A stretch of DNA of 64,000 nucleotides from Ustilago trichophora (lineage: Eukaryota > Basidiomycota > Ustilaginomycetes > Ustilaginales > Ustilaginaceae). Shown one piece after another: positions 39,401-49,193 of this stretch; the first letter of the stretch is position 1; each line of letters starts with the position of its first letter. The position numbers and the translations under genes were made by a program. Below the pieces are notes generated by a model. It had not been told where the DNA came from and searched no databases. It saw only the letters and a list, made by a program, of their open reading frames with translations. Location of the stretch: NCBI GenBank assembly GCA_900323505.1, contig OOIN01000036.1, forward strand, positions 496,001-560,000, written 5' to 3'.

Positions 39401-39648
39401 TGAGCGAAGAAAGAGGATTGTCGATCAGGTTTCCACGCTTCATCAAGAGGAGAGAGGACAAGACGATCGAGCAGGCGAGCACACCGGCCAGCTTGGCCAA
39501 GATCTACTTTGAGCAGCAGAAGGCGGCTCCAGCTCCAGATGATGGCGGCAAAAAAGGAGCGGAAGATGACGACCTGGCAAGCGAGGATGAGGCTGATGAT
39601 GACAAGGTGGCTGCGAAAGCTTCTGTTGATGATGACTTTGAGTTCTGA
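36412..39648 (+). CDS. CDC9: ATP-dependent DNA ligase I (Cdc9-type)
   Basis: A 1078-residue ligase that seals Okazaki fragments and repair nicks. An N-terminal PCNA-binding PIP box QSALTSFF is at residues 25-32, preceded by a basic KKRPNGTSQP...KRPK signal. Residues 75-165 are acidic/Ala-rich. The DNA-binding domain spans ~180-480. The nucleotidyltransferase motif I is FKYDGQR with the adenylated Lys523. Motif IIIa region is FIMDAEVVAMD, motif IV EGIMVKSLD, motif V SWLKVKKDY, and the OB-fold ends with IRFPRFIKRREDK. Compared with typical ligase I it has three low-complexity insertions: ~580-640, ~770-860 and the acidic C-terminal tail. The start at 36412 (MAPKKRPN) sits just after a CAG; an overlapping out-of-frame ATG is at 36371. 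Confidence 0.93.
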   Translation: MAPKKRPNGTSQPSTPTKRPKSGQQSALTSFFTSPSTASTATFTAAEPTSPTFSTAKAKRKAIIVNIDGSDGPDTKTKGATSQEEDDAAFAVQLAAQEAGMSADDYKARMQGDEDLAKRLHLEWSGENEETVKQARKSEEAGPSSSTRNVSPPAAPSTPSKKPPAASKPVDLEALDAAIQAIPLGDDIFAFDPQAIGTSSWPTIVGKDGTLAPTTPYALLTHAFVLITATRSRLAITTLLTNLLRTVRAHDPDSLLPTVYLVSNHIAPPYDGVELGLGGSIINKAIKSVTGKSARFMKQVWDKTGDPGDVAYEAKKDVKALVRPAPITVQRLFSNLHSIARLSGQGSANQKLGYVTKLLVASRGEETRFLVRTFISHLRIQAVRTTIATALARTFALVEESMPLIEPNNPKEKERAALLLVHPHERKGILANATKPKERQDPQRLALMERLARAEKLVREVRARHPNFGVIVPSLLHYGLVGLSEHVPLRIGTPISPMLGSITRSLGAMHEKLGPRAFVSEFKYDGQRCQIHAIYVPRSAGPEARRSVRDETSSKSGKWVGKDGEIYVRLLSRHLEEMSEKYPDITDMVPILMGQESEADARFGTSAFAGASTSKTRSDSKSLAGDHGATKMEEQDTAVDERKRQPITSFIMDAEVVAMDLDGRLLPFQTLANRSRKDVILHDIKVKVGVFAFDLMYLDGESLLKSSFRTRRNLLHTRFLPLSPQSPLIARFAHVRSCESTDPDDVARFFTQAQEHKCEGIMVKSLDHHWEAPPETKDGNHHSVGEDQVGDGEDSGRLQKLADVVDDDLAMDNEDEAMRTLDDAGRRKRIGAADADATLIPAEIGKGVNGRGKALLSTYEPDKRCESWLKVKKDYVDGLGDSLDLVPIGAWHGMGRKATWWSPMLLALYDPTTGVLQAVCKCISGFTDAFYKDLNVRYAEGSDTCVPARYGEPSPFGIELETGNLWPDVWWKPSEVWEIRGADVTISPNYTAAIGLVSEERGLSIRFPRFIKRREDKTIEQASTPASLAKIYFEQQKAAPAPDDGGKKGAEDDDLASEDEADDDKVAAKASVDDDFEF

Positions 39649-42457
39649 TTGCCGCTTGGATAACTGTCTTGCGAGGCTGGTTGACCCACCCATCTTTAAT
39701 GTGGACACTGCGCAAACGGATCGCATGGCGAGGACATTGTACTACTGAGACGGTGCCATTGCGACAATTGGCGAAGTACTTGATGGTACGAGAGAGGGTG
39801 CAAGGTCGACACGAGTCGCAACACATGGCGAAGCATCGTGTAGTGTTGTGTTCAGCCTGATTTCGCGCATCTTATCGCGCGACAAGCCAATCACGAAGCA
39901 AGACTTGACCCGCGGCAGAAATGGGCTCTCCCGCACATCGTTTTTTGGACATTGTCTGCAATTTCGGAGCTCTCCCGGAGGCTTCTTTGCACGGCCTAGC
40001 TCCTGACGGCACTCTGTTCGAAGTACGGCGAGGTTGAAGCGGACCAATCACGAGAGGTCTTTTCGGAAAATCGCCGGTCAAGGGTTTCGTAAATTTTAAA
40101 GGCGGATGGAACGCTGTCAGCCAGGGTAAAAATTCTTGGCGGCGTGCTTCCTCTGGTTCGGTAGCGTGGAACGATTAAGGAACAAATTGACCGTTACATC
40201 CGACAGCGACCGACCGAAGACCGCGCTCTGACAGCAGCGTTACAGGCCAAGGTTAACGCAACGATTCAGCTGTTCGAATTCTGGATTCGAGCTAGGAAAG
40301 TGACTCACGGTCATGAGACGACAGCATCAAGAAAGCTGAATTGACTCTTGTAGATCCGGAGCGGCCTACCGGCGAAAAAAAAAGAAAGCTAGAGTCAGAG
40401 CTGAAGGGATCAAGGCAAAGAAAGGATGGGCAGTCAGGGTCCAAAGGCAGGATCGAGCCATGTGCCACATGATAGAAGGAGCACAGCGTGGGGTTTGGAC
40501 CTGTCGGTTCTCCCGCAGGCTCGATATCAAATTCCTTCAACCAATCGGGGGCTTCCGAGTCTCGGTTTGTGACGCCTGGTGCTGGTGCTGGTGCTGCTGG
40601 TGCTGGTGCTTGGTCGTCTGACTGAGGCATGCGTGGCTGTTTTTGAGCTACGTTCATCGGAAGCTTCTGTCGAAACAAACTCGTTGCGGAACTGAGCCAA
40701 TTGTATTACTCCAAGGCCATATATGCGAAGTCAGGTGGTCCCCTTGTTTGTTCCCACGTCAGGGCGCGCTGAATTGTACGACGCTCACTTGCACCGAACC
40801 CGAACCAGGCTCTGTGATCCATTGCCATCATCATCAGGCTCAGCTTTGAATGGTCGATCAAGATTTTGTTGGTGGAAGGCGAGTGCAAGCCTGCGTGCAG
40901 AACGGAAAGGGTTTGGGAATCTACCCGATCCGTGGACACCCCCACCTCGACCCACTTTGATAAGGCAGCTGTGATTCGTTGCGAGCTCAAATTGGAGTCT
41001 CCATCTGCACCATCATGCAGCGGCTGCAGTTGTTGCAGAGCCAACGCGATCGGCTTGCAAGGGGCATCCGTCATCGGGAAATTGCAAATTGAGCACCTTT
41101 TGATAACGTTTTACAGTGCCGAGTCTCGAAACACACACACACTCATGCACAACTCATTTCTGAGGCATTGAGTGACTCAAGTGTTGCTTCAAGCTGGAGA
41201 AGGAAGCGACTGGGACAACAAGGATTCGTTCAGGAAGCTTCGCGGTTGGTGTTGTGAGGAAGAACTAGGACGCAGGTGTGACTGATTGACATGTACCAAA
41301 AAGAAGCTTGAATCAAAGGTTGGACCGGAAGAAGCATTCGACAGAACACAGTTTGAACACATGTGACGTTCAACGGGACCACACCGCATACAATACTACT
41401 GACTCTCTCGTTTGTTCTGCAAATGCTGTGAAGTTAGAGTAGCGAATCAAAACGCTTTTCTTCGTGTACAGTTGTCGTGGCTGGACCGAGATGATGGTTC
41501 CATGTGTGTGCCTCTGTGTGCCTCTTTGTGGAATAGGCGAGGAGGTGTGAGTGTCCTTTCGAGTCAAAAGGCCAAGGCGAAACAGCGGTGTGGTTTTTTA
41601 GGTTTTGTTTTTTGTTTTGTTTTTGTTTTTGTTTTTTTTTCAGGCGTTCAGATGCACTCCGCCTTATCTCTGACTTCTCCCGGGATTTTGGCGAGCGATC
41701 CAACTCAGCGCCCTTTTGGTGTGTCTCTGTCAGTCGAATCGAACCAACACTTATCGCGCTCTCTCTCGCTTCCTCACTCGCTCTGCGTATTGCTAGCCTC
41801 CTTTTCCCGCTCCTATCTATCTCTGACTCCCTCTATCTCTTCCTTTGCTGTTCCACTCTCAACCCCAGAAACTCAAAGCGCCAACCATCAGCACCGTCAT
41901 CGAACAACCGAACTGCTTGATTGTGGCTTGCTCTTCCGTCCGTCGTCCGACCGTCTGGACCTCGTGGGCTCAAACTAGCTTATCGCAATCGTTTCAATTT
42001 CTCCGGTCAGTCTAAGCGCAATCAGTCGGCGTTGCTTTGCTTTGCTTTTGCAACTTCAACCTTGTTTCAACCCACGACCACCGCTTTCAACAAAAACCTT
42101 TCCGTCACTTGTGCCTGCTTCTCGAACTCATGCTGTCTTGACGTGGGTTCCTGCCTCGCTTCGCCATTACTCCCGCCGCACTACTTGCTTCCAGATCTCT
42201 CCTTTCCGGCGTCTTGCTTCCGCAGTCAAATCCAGTCCCGCGCCCCTATCTCGACGAGCGAGCGAGCTAACCAACCAACCAACCAGCGTCCATCAATCTC
42301 CGCTTGTTTCCACCCACCGTCTCTCTCATGCACTCAGTCACACCCAAACAGCATGTCCTTCTGGCAGCATTGTTCTAGCACCACGAATCATCGCCCACCC
42401 ACATTCATGCCTCCCTTAGCGTAAACAGCTGGAGCGAAAGAGAGAGAATAGAGTGCC
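39649..42457. other. Gene-poor region between DNA ligase I and the large kinase
   Basis: 2.8 kb with one weak small candidate gene on the minus strand near 40292-40657. From 41590 to 41640 the sequence is T-rich (GTTTTT units), and from 41680 to 42440 it is CT/CA-rich with an (AACC)4 tract near 42270, which reads as the promoter and long leader of the kinase gene. The remaining frames lack ATG starts or protein-like composition. Confidence 0.45.
40292..40657 (-). CDS. Possible small protein, unrecognised
   Basis: A 121-codon frame from the ATG at 40657 (MNVAQKQPRM), with an alternative ATG at 40630 (MPQSDDQAPA). The N-terminal half has an Ala/Pro repeat (APAPAAPAPAPG) followed by DSEAPDWLKEFDIEPAGEP, which looks like real acidic/aromatic coding sequence. 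The C-terminal half is Ser/Phe-rich and may be intron read-through, so the true gene could be spliced. A GTGAGT donor on the minus strand near 40303 is one candidate boundary. I recognise no family. It may be noise. Confidence 0.25.
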   Translation of the reverse strand: MNVAQKQPRMPQSDDQAPAPAAPAPAPGVTNRDSEAPDWLKEFDIEPAGEPTGPNPTLCSFYHVAHGSILPLDPDCPSFLCLDPFSSDSSFLFFSPVGRSGSTRVNSAFLMLSSHDRESLS

Positions 42458-45400
42458 ATGCAGCCCGACTCAGCCGTGAATGCCGGCCCTGCCGGCTCTG
42501 GTGCTGTTGCGGAACCACACTTAGACATGCCGCCTCCACCACCACCACCTGCTTTCAGTGCCCGTTCTTCGCTTCCGTCCTCTCCCGTGCCACCAGAGAT
42601 CTCTTCTTCTTCTTCCTCTCCGTCGCATTCTGTCCACGATCCTTCCATCATACCCGCAACTACTGCTCCGCCGCAAACGAGTCAAGCAGCATCGACAACA
42701 CAATCTATACCTACACCTTCACCTGTGCCTGCCAAGCATCACAACGTCGCATCCATCGCCTTTCCATCGCGTCCTTTATCGTCAGCTGATCCTTTGCATC
42801 GAAGCGTTCCCAGCTCCTCAACATCATCAGCGAGACAGAGCCGCTCATCATCTCCTGCGCCAGCACCGCCGCTGCGCACCATCTCTCAGGGCCCTTACTC
42901 GAACAACGTCTGGCCCCCATCTGCAACGGCCAATGTCAATGCTACCGGTAGCACCATCTCCACTCTGACCTCTTCGGAGCGACGCCAGATTACAGATAGT
43001 CTCAGAGCACACAAGCGGTCGAGCTCACTTGCTACGCTCAAGTCATTTGCTTCCGCCTCGAACCCCTCGCTGCCAACGACGGGTGCACTCCAACCCCAAG
43101 GCGTCAACAAGGCCTCTTCTCACGGTCGCACATCTCCTGCCGCAGCTTCCAAACCGAACGAAATGCCAGCACCGACTCAGCCTCCATATCGACGTGCGCA
43201 AACCTACAGGTTCTCACGAACCCAGTCGGCAGCACCTCCGCACGCACGCACCGCCGAAACATCTACTTCGCTTGATCCGCACGCCCGCTCTCGCCACACC
43301 TCCGATGCTCCACATCACGCCACATCGGAAGAGCTCGACAAGGAGAACCAACGCCTCAAGGCCGCTGCAGCTGCCAAGCTTGCTGAGCAGGAGGCTTGGG
43401 AAAAGACGCGCGGTGCAGGTAGTGCCGTGCTTGACTTGCTCAAGCTTCCCAATCTCAGCGACGACGATGCCGATGACGACCAATCGGCAGGATCGTGTGG
43501 ACCTGGTCGTCAGAGCCGTGCAACTACACCAGGCTCTGCTTCAGGTTCGGGTATCAGCGCCGCTAGTGTTCCAGGTAGCGGCAGCTCCAATTCATCCCAG
43601 ACCGATAGTGGACGCTCCAACAACAAGCGTAAGATCGGAAAGCTGACGCGTACATGGGAAGCTGCGCGGGTTCTGCCATCGCTCGATGACGTGCAGGCTC
43701 GTCGACATGATGTAGTCACCGTCACTTCTGCCGACAAGCTGCTCAGCAGAGGTATTTCGGAATATACCCTCCTTCCCAAAATCCTCGGTCGCGGCAAGTT
43801 CTCTAGCGTCTTTCTCGCCTCCAAGCCTTATGGTCCAACAGGAGATCCGCAGCTGTTTGCGATCAAACATACCCCGCTCTTTCCGCACCATCCACTGATC
43901 GCAACCCGTCTTCTTCGAGAGCCGACCCTCTTGGCAGAGCTTCCACCGCATCCCAACCTGGTCAACGTCTATGAGACGATCCGGACCCCCGGCCACTTTT
44001 ATCTCGTCGAAGAGTACTTGGACGGCTACGTCACCCTTGAAGCGCTTCTGCCTATGCGTTCCGAGCAGTCTCCGCCGCATTACCCCATCTTGCCAACTGG
44101 CGTCGCCAACTGCGTCCTCGACCAGCTTCTCTCGGCGGTGCATGCTATCCACCATCCATTGCAGATCTGCCATCGCGATATCAAGCCCGAGAACATCCTC
44201 GTTCATCCCGATACCCTGCAACTCAAGCTTCTCGATTTCGGCCTGGCAACCCACTTCAGCCGCAGCGAGGCCAAGCTTTCCACCTGCTGTGGCAGTCCAG
44301 CTTTCCACTGCCCCGAAATCGTCACAGCCTTGCGCAACCCGCTAGGTACTGTCCACTACTGGGGACCCGAGGTAGATGCCTGGACTTGTGGTATCACCAT
44401 GCTCCGACTTCTGACCGGGATTCGATACCCGATTGGCGCTTCGCATACAAGCGTCCGATCCATGAGCATCCGGGCTCAGCGCGCTGTCGCCACCATCAAA
44501 GATCCAGAGCTCCGCGATCGTGTCGGAAAGCTGCTCGAGGTCAATGGCGAACGTAGGATGCGCAACTTTGAGGATCTGGTAAAAGCGCTCGAGACACCGA
44601 CAGACGAGACTCACCGCGGCATCAAAGAGTTTAAGAGCACCACTTTCATCCCCGTCGAACCCCAGCACAAGATGAATCTGCCCTTGGTTGTGGGTCCTGC
44701 AGCCGAAGCCGCACTCACTGCGCCACTCCTTCCCAGCGGCGCCACTCCCACGGGCTCCAAGCGCTCCACGCCCATGAACTCGAGGCCCGCATCACCAACC
44801 TTGGGAGGCGGCGAAGCCTCGGATGCGCACCTGTCACCAGCACCGACACTGTTGCTCAGCAACCCGACCTATCAACCTGCGCAAAGGGTCTTGTCGTACG
44901 TCAAGTACTGTTTGCGCTGCGCCGGTATCCTTTACCACTGTTGGCCCGACACCAGCTCCAGTGCAAGCCTGCCACCTACTCCCGGTCCGTTCGAGGCAGC
45001 ATTCCAGGATTACAACAATGCACTCTCCAACGTCACTTCCCGCACGAGCGATACGCCTTCATCGGCTCATCCGGACGGCTTAGTCCCGCCCTCACTTTCG
45101 CCCAGCACACCTTTCCCAATCCAGGCAGCTCGTTCCGAGCGAGATCCCTATTCGCACATTCACGTCTTTGAATGCGTTCTCGAGATGATGGATCCACCTG
45201 CAGACGCTGATCAGGACGAGCCCCAGAGTCTGGTGCAGAGCATCTTCAGCGCACTCAGCTTTGGTCGACGTCCTGCCAACCGACGTAGCATGTCAACGCC
45301 GCCCAAACCTGAGAACCTTCAAGCAGCCGGCATGCCGAGGCCTCCTGGTGCACCCGCGGACGCACCAGTATCGGGATCCGGTAGCGCTTCGGGCAAGGCG

Positions 45401-48400
45401 GGTGACGTCAAATGCTTGACCTTCTACCTCGTCCTTCGCTTCCCTCGCCGACCTTCAGGCCATCTCAACTTCGTCGCAACACGCCCTCCGTACAGCCGCT
45501 CGTCCAGTGTTGCAGGCCGCTCGCATCGAGCTCGCTCGCGCGCCTCGTCAGCCGTGGGCGCAGACAGGGACAGCGGCGGCGTTCACCGTGATGCCAGCAC
45601 CGACAGCCTTACGCGCTTCAGCAAGCTGCACAGCTCTCATGCCGAGTTTGCTACGGGCATACATCCACTTCGCAAAGCCATGATTGATTCCAACCACACC
45701 ACGCCTCGTGCCAGCCGCACATCAAGCCCGGCGGTGTCTCATGGCAACCTGAAGAAGCGGGAAGGCAGTCTGGCACCGCACCGCGAACACGATCGCCACC
45801 GACGAGATCTCAATGATGCTGAACGCAGCAATCTTGGCCTCACCATCGAGACCTCGCCAGAGTTGCTGCGCATCGCCGAGAAGCAGGCTTCTGCACAGAA
45901 CAGCCCATCTCCACAGTCGGCGCCCACCTCCAGAGCAACCAGCCGGGCTCGGTCACGCAAGTCGAGCCGCGTCCGTGGCTCGAGCGCTTCGCGTAGGAAC
46001 GGCGGATCGAACAAGATATTTGTGCATGTCACCGACAACCGTGCGCTAGACGCAGTGCGCAAAGCGCTCAGCATCGGCGGCACTACAACCGACTACAACC
46101 CGGACATCGAGACCGACTACGAGGACAGTGGCATGTGGGCAAGCCCAGACCTTCGTGCGCGCGAAATGACGCTCGGTGAGGAATCCGACCCTGGCTTCGG
46201 CAGCGAGTCCAAACCTCGACGCCCCGGCTCCAATCGGCGTCGGCCGCATTCGCATCGCCAGGTCTCGGGCCTGTCTGTTCCCGTGGCAGAAGGCGATGAT
46301 GCCTCCAATGTGGCGCCTGGCGCTGGCGAAAGCGGGCATGCCTCACGACCGACATGGGCCGACGTTCCTGCTGGCAGTATGAAGCCTCGAAACACCATCT
46401 CACATGGTAGCGACGACCAGGAGCAGTACACGCGAGGACGATCCCTCGGTCCTGCTGGCAGCCTGCCATCTCCGGCTTCGGGCATTCCTTTCCCCGGCCC
46501 TCCTCGCTTGCGTGCGTCTTCGAATCTCGCATTTGCTGTCGTTCAGGAAGAATCGTCTCCCTCCAACACGGAACATTCGGTCTCTCAGTCCAAGACCATG
46601 GTTGACTTGCGTGACAGGCCGCCCGCCGCAGAATCGTCCACTCATCAATTCGATGCACCTGTCGTTGCTTCCAAGTCTTTTGATCTCAACACAGCTGTTG
46701 CGACACTCGCATCGATGACAATTGGGCTGCTCAAGGAAGATCCTCTGCCCGAGCAAGCCGAGCTGAGCAGTAGAGTCTCTGATGTTGCGTCGTACTTGCT
46801 TCGTCTGCAGACAGACGATGCAGCGCGTTTCGCACAGGAACTCGACACGCTGTCCTTTGATCTGTTCAAAGCATTGTCTCCTGTCACTGGTCTGGTAGAC
46901 CGAGCATCGGGATCGGTGGTCAAGGTTGCGTCATTGGCGAAACAGGTGCTGGATCTGTTGGGAGAGAACGCCTCGTCACGAGAAGTATACATGGCGGTCG
47001 ACATGCGGTGCGGCGAGATGCTGGATGCCGAGCCACGTTGCGTCGAGCTGTCTGGTGATGGCCAAATCTGGAGCTCGGCAGCTGAAGCCATCTACCTGAT
47101 GCGTCTGCTGAACATGATCCTCCCCCGCATCCGTACAAAGAAGCCGCAAGGATTCTCTCAGGTCTTTGGTCGCTTGCCGCAGTGTCTTATGCTTGGACTC
47201 ACAGCTGCAGCCGAGCCTGCTGCGAGCGCGTGCGAGAAATTGGCGGAAGAAGCTGTCCAGACGTGCTGCTTGACGGCGCTGATCGTGGTCGACTGGGAGG
47301 CACATTGCATGGGGACCTCGGAAAGAGAGCCCGTCAGAAGGACGTCTCGTGAAGCGTTGAGTCGCTTCCTGCAAGGTGTCACCGTCTGCTTACCGCACCT
47401 TGCTGGCGCAAGTACGGCCTTGTCGGAGGAGTTCTTTCTCTTACAAAACCCACGGTATGCGATGGCTGGAAAGGGCGGAGCAAGCATAGTCAAACGAAAT
47501 GAATCGCTCTTTGCCGAGATCTCCAAGACGCTCGCGTCGCTGGAGGTGGATCTGGGCTCAATCTGGTCGAACGCATTGGTGGGCATGTCGAGGAATCCGG
47601 AAGACGATGACACGCGGGAGACGCTTACCGCGCTTGGGGTCGCTGGGTTCGTGCTGCATGTCCATCTGCTCCATTCTGGATATGCGAGAGATCGACCGTC
47701 GGAGTGGAAGGGAGTGCGAGCGCAGACACAGCTGGAAGCGGCACTGCCAGTAGCTCTGCTGGCAGTCAGCGAACAGACCAAAGCAGCAGCGTCGCCCGAG
47801 CTTGAAGAAGGCAAGGAGGACGCACTGGCGGATACCAGTCTGCTGTGGATGCAGTGGTGTTTCCGCGGTCTTCAGGAGGACGCCTCCGCCTGCCAAAGGA
47901 TCTTGCCTGTCGAAGTGGCAGTCAGACTAGCGCAGACACTGGCTATGCAGAGCGTCATCTCACCTAGCCCATCCGCACGCCTGATCCGCTTCAAGCTGCT
48001 GTCAGACCTGCTGGCGCACAGGACCGAGAGAATTGCAGCTCTGCAGGTGCTGGAGCAGCTCATTACGAGTTCGCCTTTCGGCCAGCTGCGCGCTGGAGGC
48101 GTTTCGATCCTTCGCAGTGCTATGTCGGCTTGGCTTGCCCCTATCAAAACTCAAGATCTTGACGATGCGCCATCGGAAAGCATTGTAGCTTTGCTCGACA
48201 AGATCGTCACCTTACCGTCCGGTCTTCAGCCGACCAGCACATGCGAGGCACCCGAAGAAGCGACTCGATTGACCGAAACGCTTGTAGAGGAAAGCGGCAA
48301 ACTTATCGAGTTGCTCTCTCTTCTCTTCTGGCTTGAGACACAACAAGGCTCTGCCAGCTCCAACCTCACCACCATCAGCGGCAAACTCGGCGAATACAGG

Positions 48401-48538
48401 ACATCGTTCGTCCAACCTCTTGAGAAGCTCGTCGAGCGACTTGAATCCACCGACTCGCATCACAAGCAACAGCTCGAACTGGTGCACATTGCAGTGCAGC
48501 GCCTTGTCACAACTTTCCCGACATCATCACCGTCCTAA
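42458..48538 (+). CDS. Large serine/threonine protein kinase, role unknown
   Basis: A 2026-residue protein. Residues 1-430 are Ser/Pro/Ala-rich low complexity with a poly-Pro stretch (MPPPPPPPAF). A complete kinase domain spans ~433-715: Gly-loop ILGRGKFSSVF, VAIK lysine in LFAIKHT, catalytic loop ICHRDIKPENIL with Asp574, DFGLA, and the APE-equivalent in FHCPEIV, with DAWTCGITMLRLLTG. The fold pattern fits CAMK/AGC-like kinases and all catalytic residues are present, so it should be active. Residues ~800-1000 contain a conserved-looking block (YVKYCLRCAGILYHCW; YSHIHVFECVLEMMD). Residues ~1000-1400 are basic Ser-rich. Residues ~1420-2026 are predominantly alpha-helical, possibly HEAT-like. 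I cannot assign the substrate or pathway. It has no introns and the longest frame in the window. Confidence 0.88.
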   Translation: MQPDSAVNAGPAGSGAVAEPHLDMPPPPPPPAFSARSSLPSSPVPPEISSSSSSPSHSVHDPSIIPATTAPPQTSQAASTTQSIPTPSPVPAKHHNVASIAFPSRPLSSADPLHRSVPSSSTSSARQSRSSSPAPAPPLRTISQGPYSNNVWPPSATANVNATGSTISTLTSSERRQITDSLRAHKRSSSLATLKSFASASNPSLPTTGALQPQGVNKASSHGRTSPAAASKPNEMPAPTQPPYRRAQTYRFSRTQSAAPPHARTAETSTSLDPHARSRHTSDAPHHATSEELDKENQRLKAAAAAKLAEQEAWEKTRGAGSAVLDLLKLPNLSDDDADDDQSAGSCGPGRQSRATTPGSASGSGISAASVPGSGSSNSSQTDSGRSNNKRKIGKLTRTWEAARVLPSLDDVQARRHDVVTVTSADKLLSRGISEYTLLPKILGRGKFSSVFLASKPYGPTGDPQLFAIKHTPLFPHHPLIATRLLREPTLLAELPPHPNLVNVYETIRTPGHFYLVEEYLDGYVTLEALLPMRSEQSPPHYPILPTGVANCVLDQLLSAVHAIHHPLQICHRDIKPENILVHPDTLQLKLLDFGLATHFSRSEAKLSTCCGSPAFHCPEIVTALRNPLGTVHYWGPEVDAWTCGITMLRLLTGIRYPIGASHTSVRSMSIRAQRAVATIKDPELRDRVGKLLEVNGERRMRNFEDLVKALETPTDETHRGIKEFKSTTFIPVEPQHKMNLPLVVGPAAEAALTAPLLPSGATPTGSKRSTPMNSRPASPTLGGGEASDAHLSPAPTLLLSNPTYQPAQRVLSYVKYCLRCAGILYHCWPDTSSSASLPPTPGPFEAAFQDYNNALSNVTSRTSDTPSSAHPDGLVPPSLSPSTPFPIQAARSERDPYSHIHVFECVLEMMDPPADADQDEPQSLVQSIFSALSFGRRPANRRSMSTPPKPENLQAAGMPRPPGAPADAPVSGSGSASGKAGDVKCLTFYLVLRFPRRPSGHLNFVATRPPYSRSSSVAGRSHRARSRASSAVGADRDSGGVHRDASTDSLTRFSKLHSSHAEFATGIHPLRKAMIDSNHTTPRASRTSSPAVSHGNLKKREGSLAPHREHDRHRRDLNDAERSNLGLTIETSPELLRIAEKQASAQNSPSPQSAPTSRATSRARSRKSSRVRGSSASRRNGGSNKIFVHVTDNRALDAVRKALSIGGTTTDYNPDIETDYEDSGMWASPDLRAREMTLGEESDPGFGSESKPRRPGSNRRRPHSHRQVSGLSVPVAEGDDASNVAPGAGESGHASRPTWADVPAGSMKPRNTISHGSDDQEQYTRGRSLGPAGSLPSPASGIPFPGPPRLRASSNLAFAVVQEESSPSNTEHSVSQSKTMVDLRDRPPAAESSTHQFDAPVVASKSFDLNTAVATLASMTIGLLKEDPLPEQAELSSRVSDVASYLLRLQTDDAARFAQELDTLSFDLFKALSPVTGLVDRASGSVVKVASLAKQVLDLLGENASSREVYMAVDMRCGEMLDAEPRCVELSGDGQIWSSAAEAIYLMRLLNMILPRIRTKKPQGFSQVFGRLPQCLMLGLTAAAEPAASACEKLAEEAVQTCCLTALIVVDWEAHCMGTSEREPVRRTSREALSRFLQGVTVCLPHLAGASTALSEEFFLLQNPRYAMAGKGGASIVKRNESLFAEISKTLASLEVDLGSIWSNALVGMSRNPEDDDTRETLTALGVAGFVLHVHLLHSGYARDRPSEWKGVRAQTQLEAALPVALLAVSEQTKAAASPELEEGKEDALADTSLLWMQWCFRGLQEDASACQRILPVEVAVRLAQTLAMQSVISPSPSARLIRFKLLSDLLAHRTERIAALQVLEQLITSSPFGQLRAGGVSILRSAMSAWLAPIKTQDLDDAPSESIVALLDKIVTLPSGLQPTSTCEAPEEATRLTETLVEESGKLIELLSLLFWLETQQGSASSNLTTISGKLGEYRTSFVQPLEKLVERLESTDSHHKQQLELVHIAVQRLVTTFPTSSPS

Positions 48539-49157
48539 CGATTCGATATTTTCATTCTCGATACCTTTCTCCTCGTTCATTACGATGTCACGATCAAGCA
48601 ATCGCATACGACTTTTAGCATCACAGATGGTAATTACACGAAGTGTGATAAGCGGCCCGATGTAAGTAGACTGAATTGAACCGGCATCGCTCGGGGAAGG
48701 TGGGAGAAATGTGCATTTTCGAAAATTTTCAGACGCGTTGAAGAGAGAAGCGCGTGCGTTGAGCTCTGTGCGCCGTACTCTCGATTTTGCTTGTGATCTC
48801 GACTTCGACCTTCAACTTGATCGCCGTTGGACTTGTTCGTATGAACTGGTCAAACCACGTTCAAAGGGTTGTGCAGCCTCGTGTAAGGTAGGGCTTGATC
48901 GACGTGCATTGCTGTACCTTGAACGGACGAACAGGCGTGGATTCGGTCGCAACTCAAGAGCTCTCGCGCGCAAGCAGGAAAAAGCATCTTCTTGGTCGAA
49001 CTCCGTCTCCCTCTCTGCATATCTTGAAATCACAGAGCAGTGCTGTTGCTGCGGTAAGGCTGACGCTCACATCTCCGAATGCTCAAGATACAGCAGTAGC
49101 TCAAGTTCCTCAATCAAGTCTCAGACGATTTCCCACGCGAGCCCTTTTTTTCCTTTT

Positions 49158-49193
<36 letters not shown>

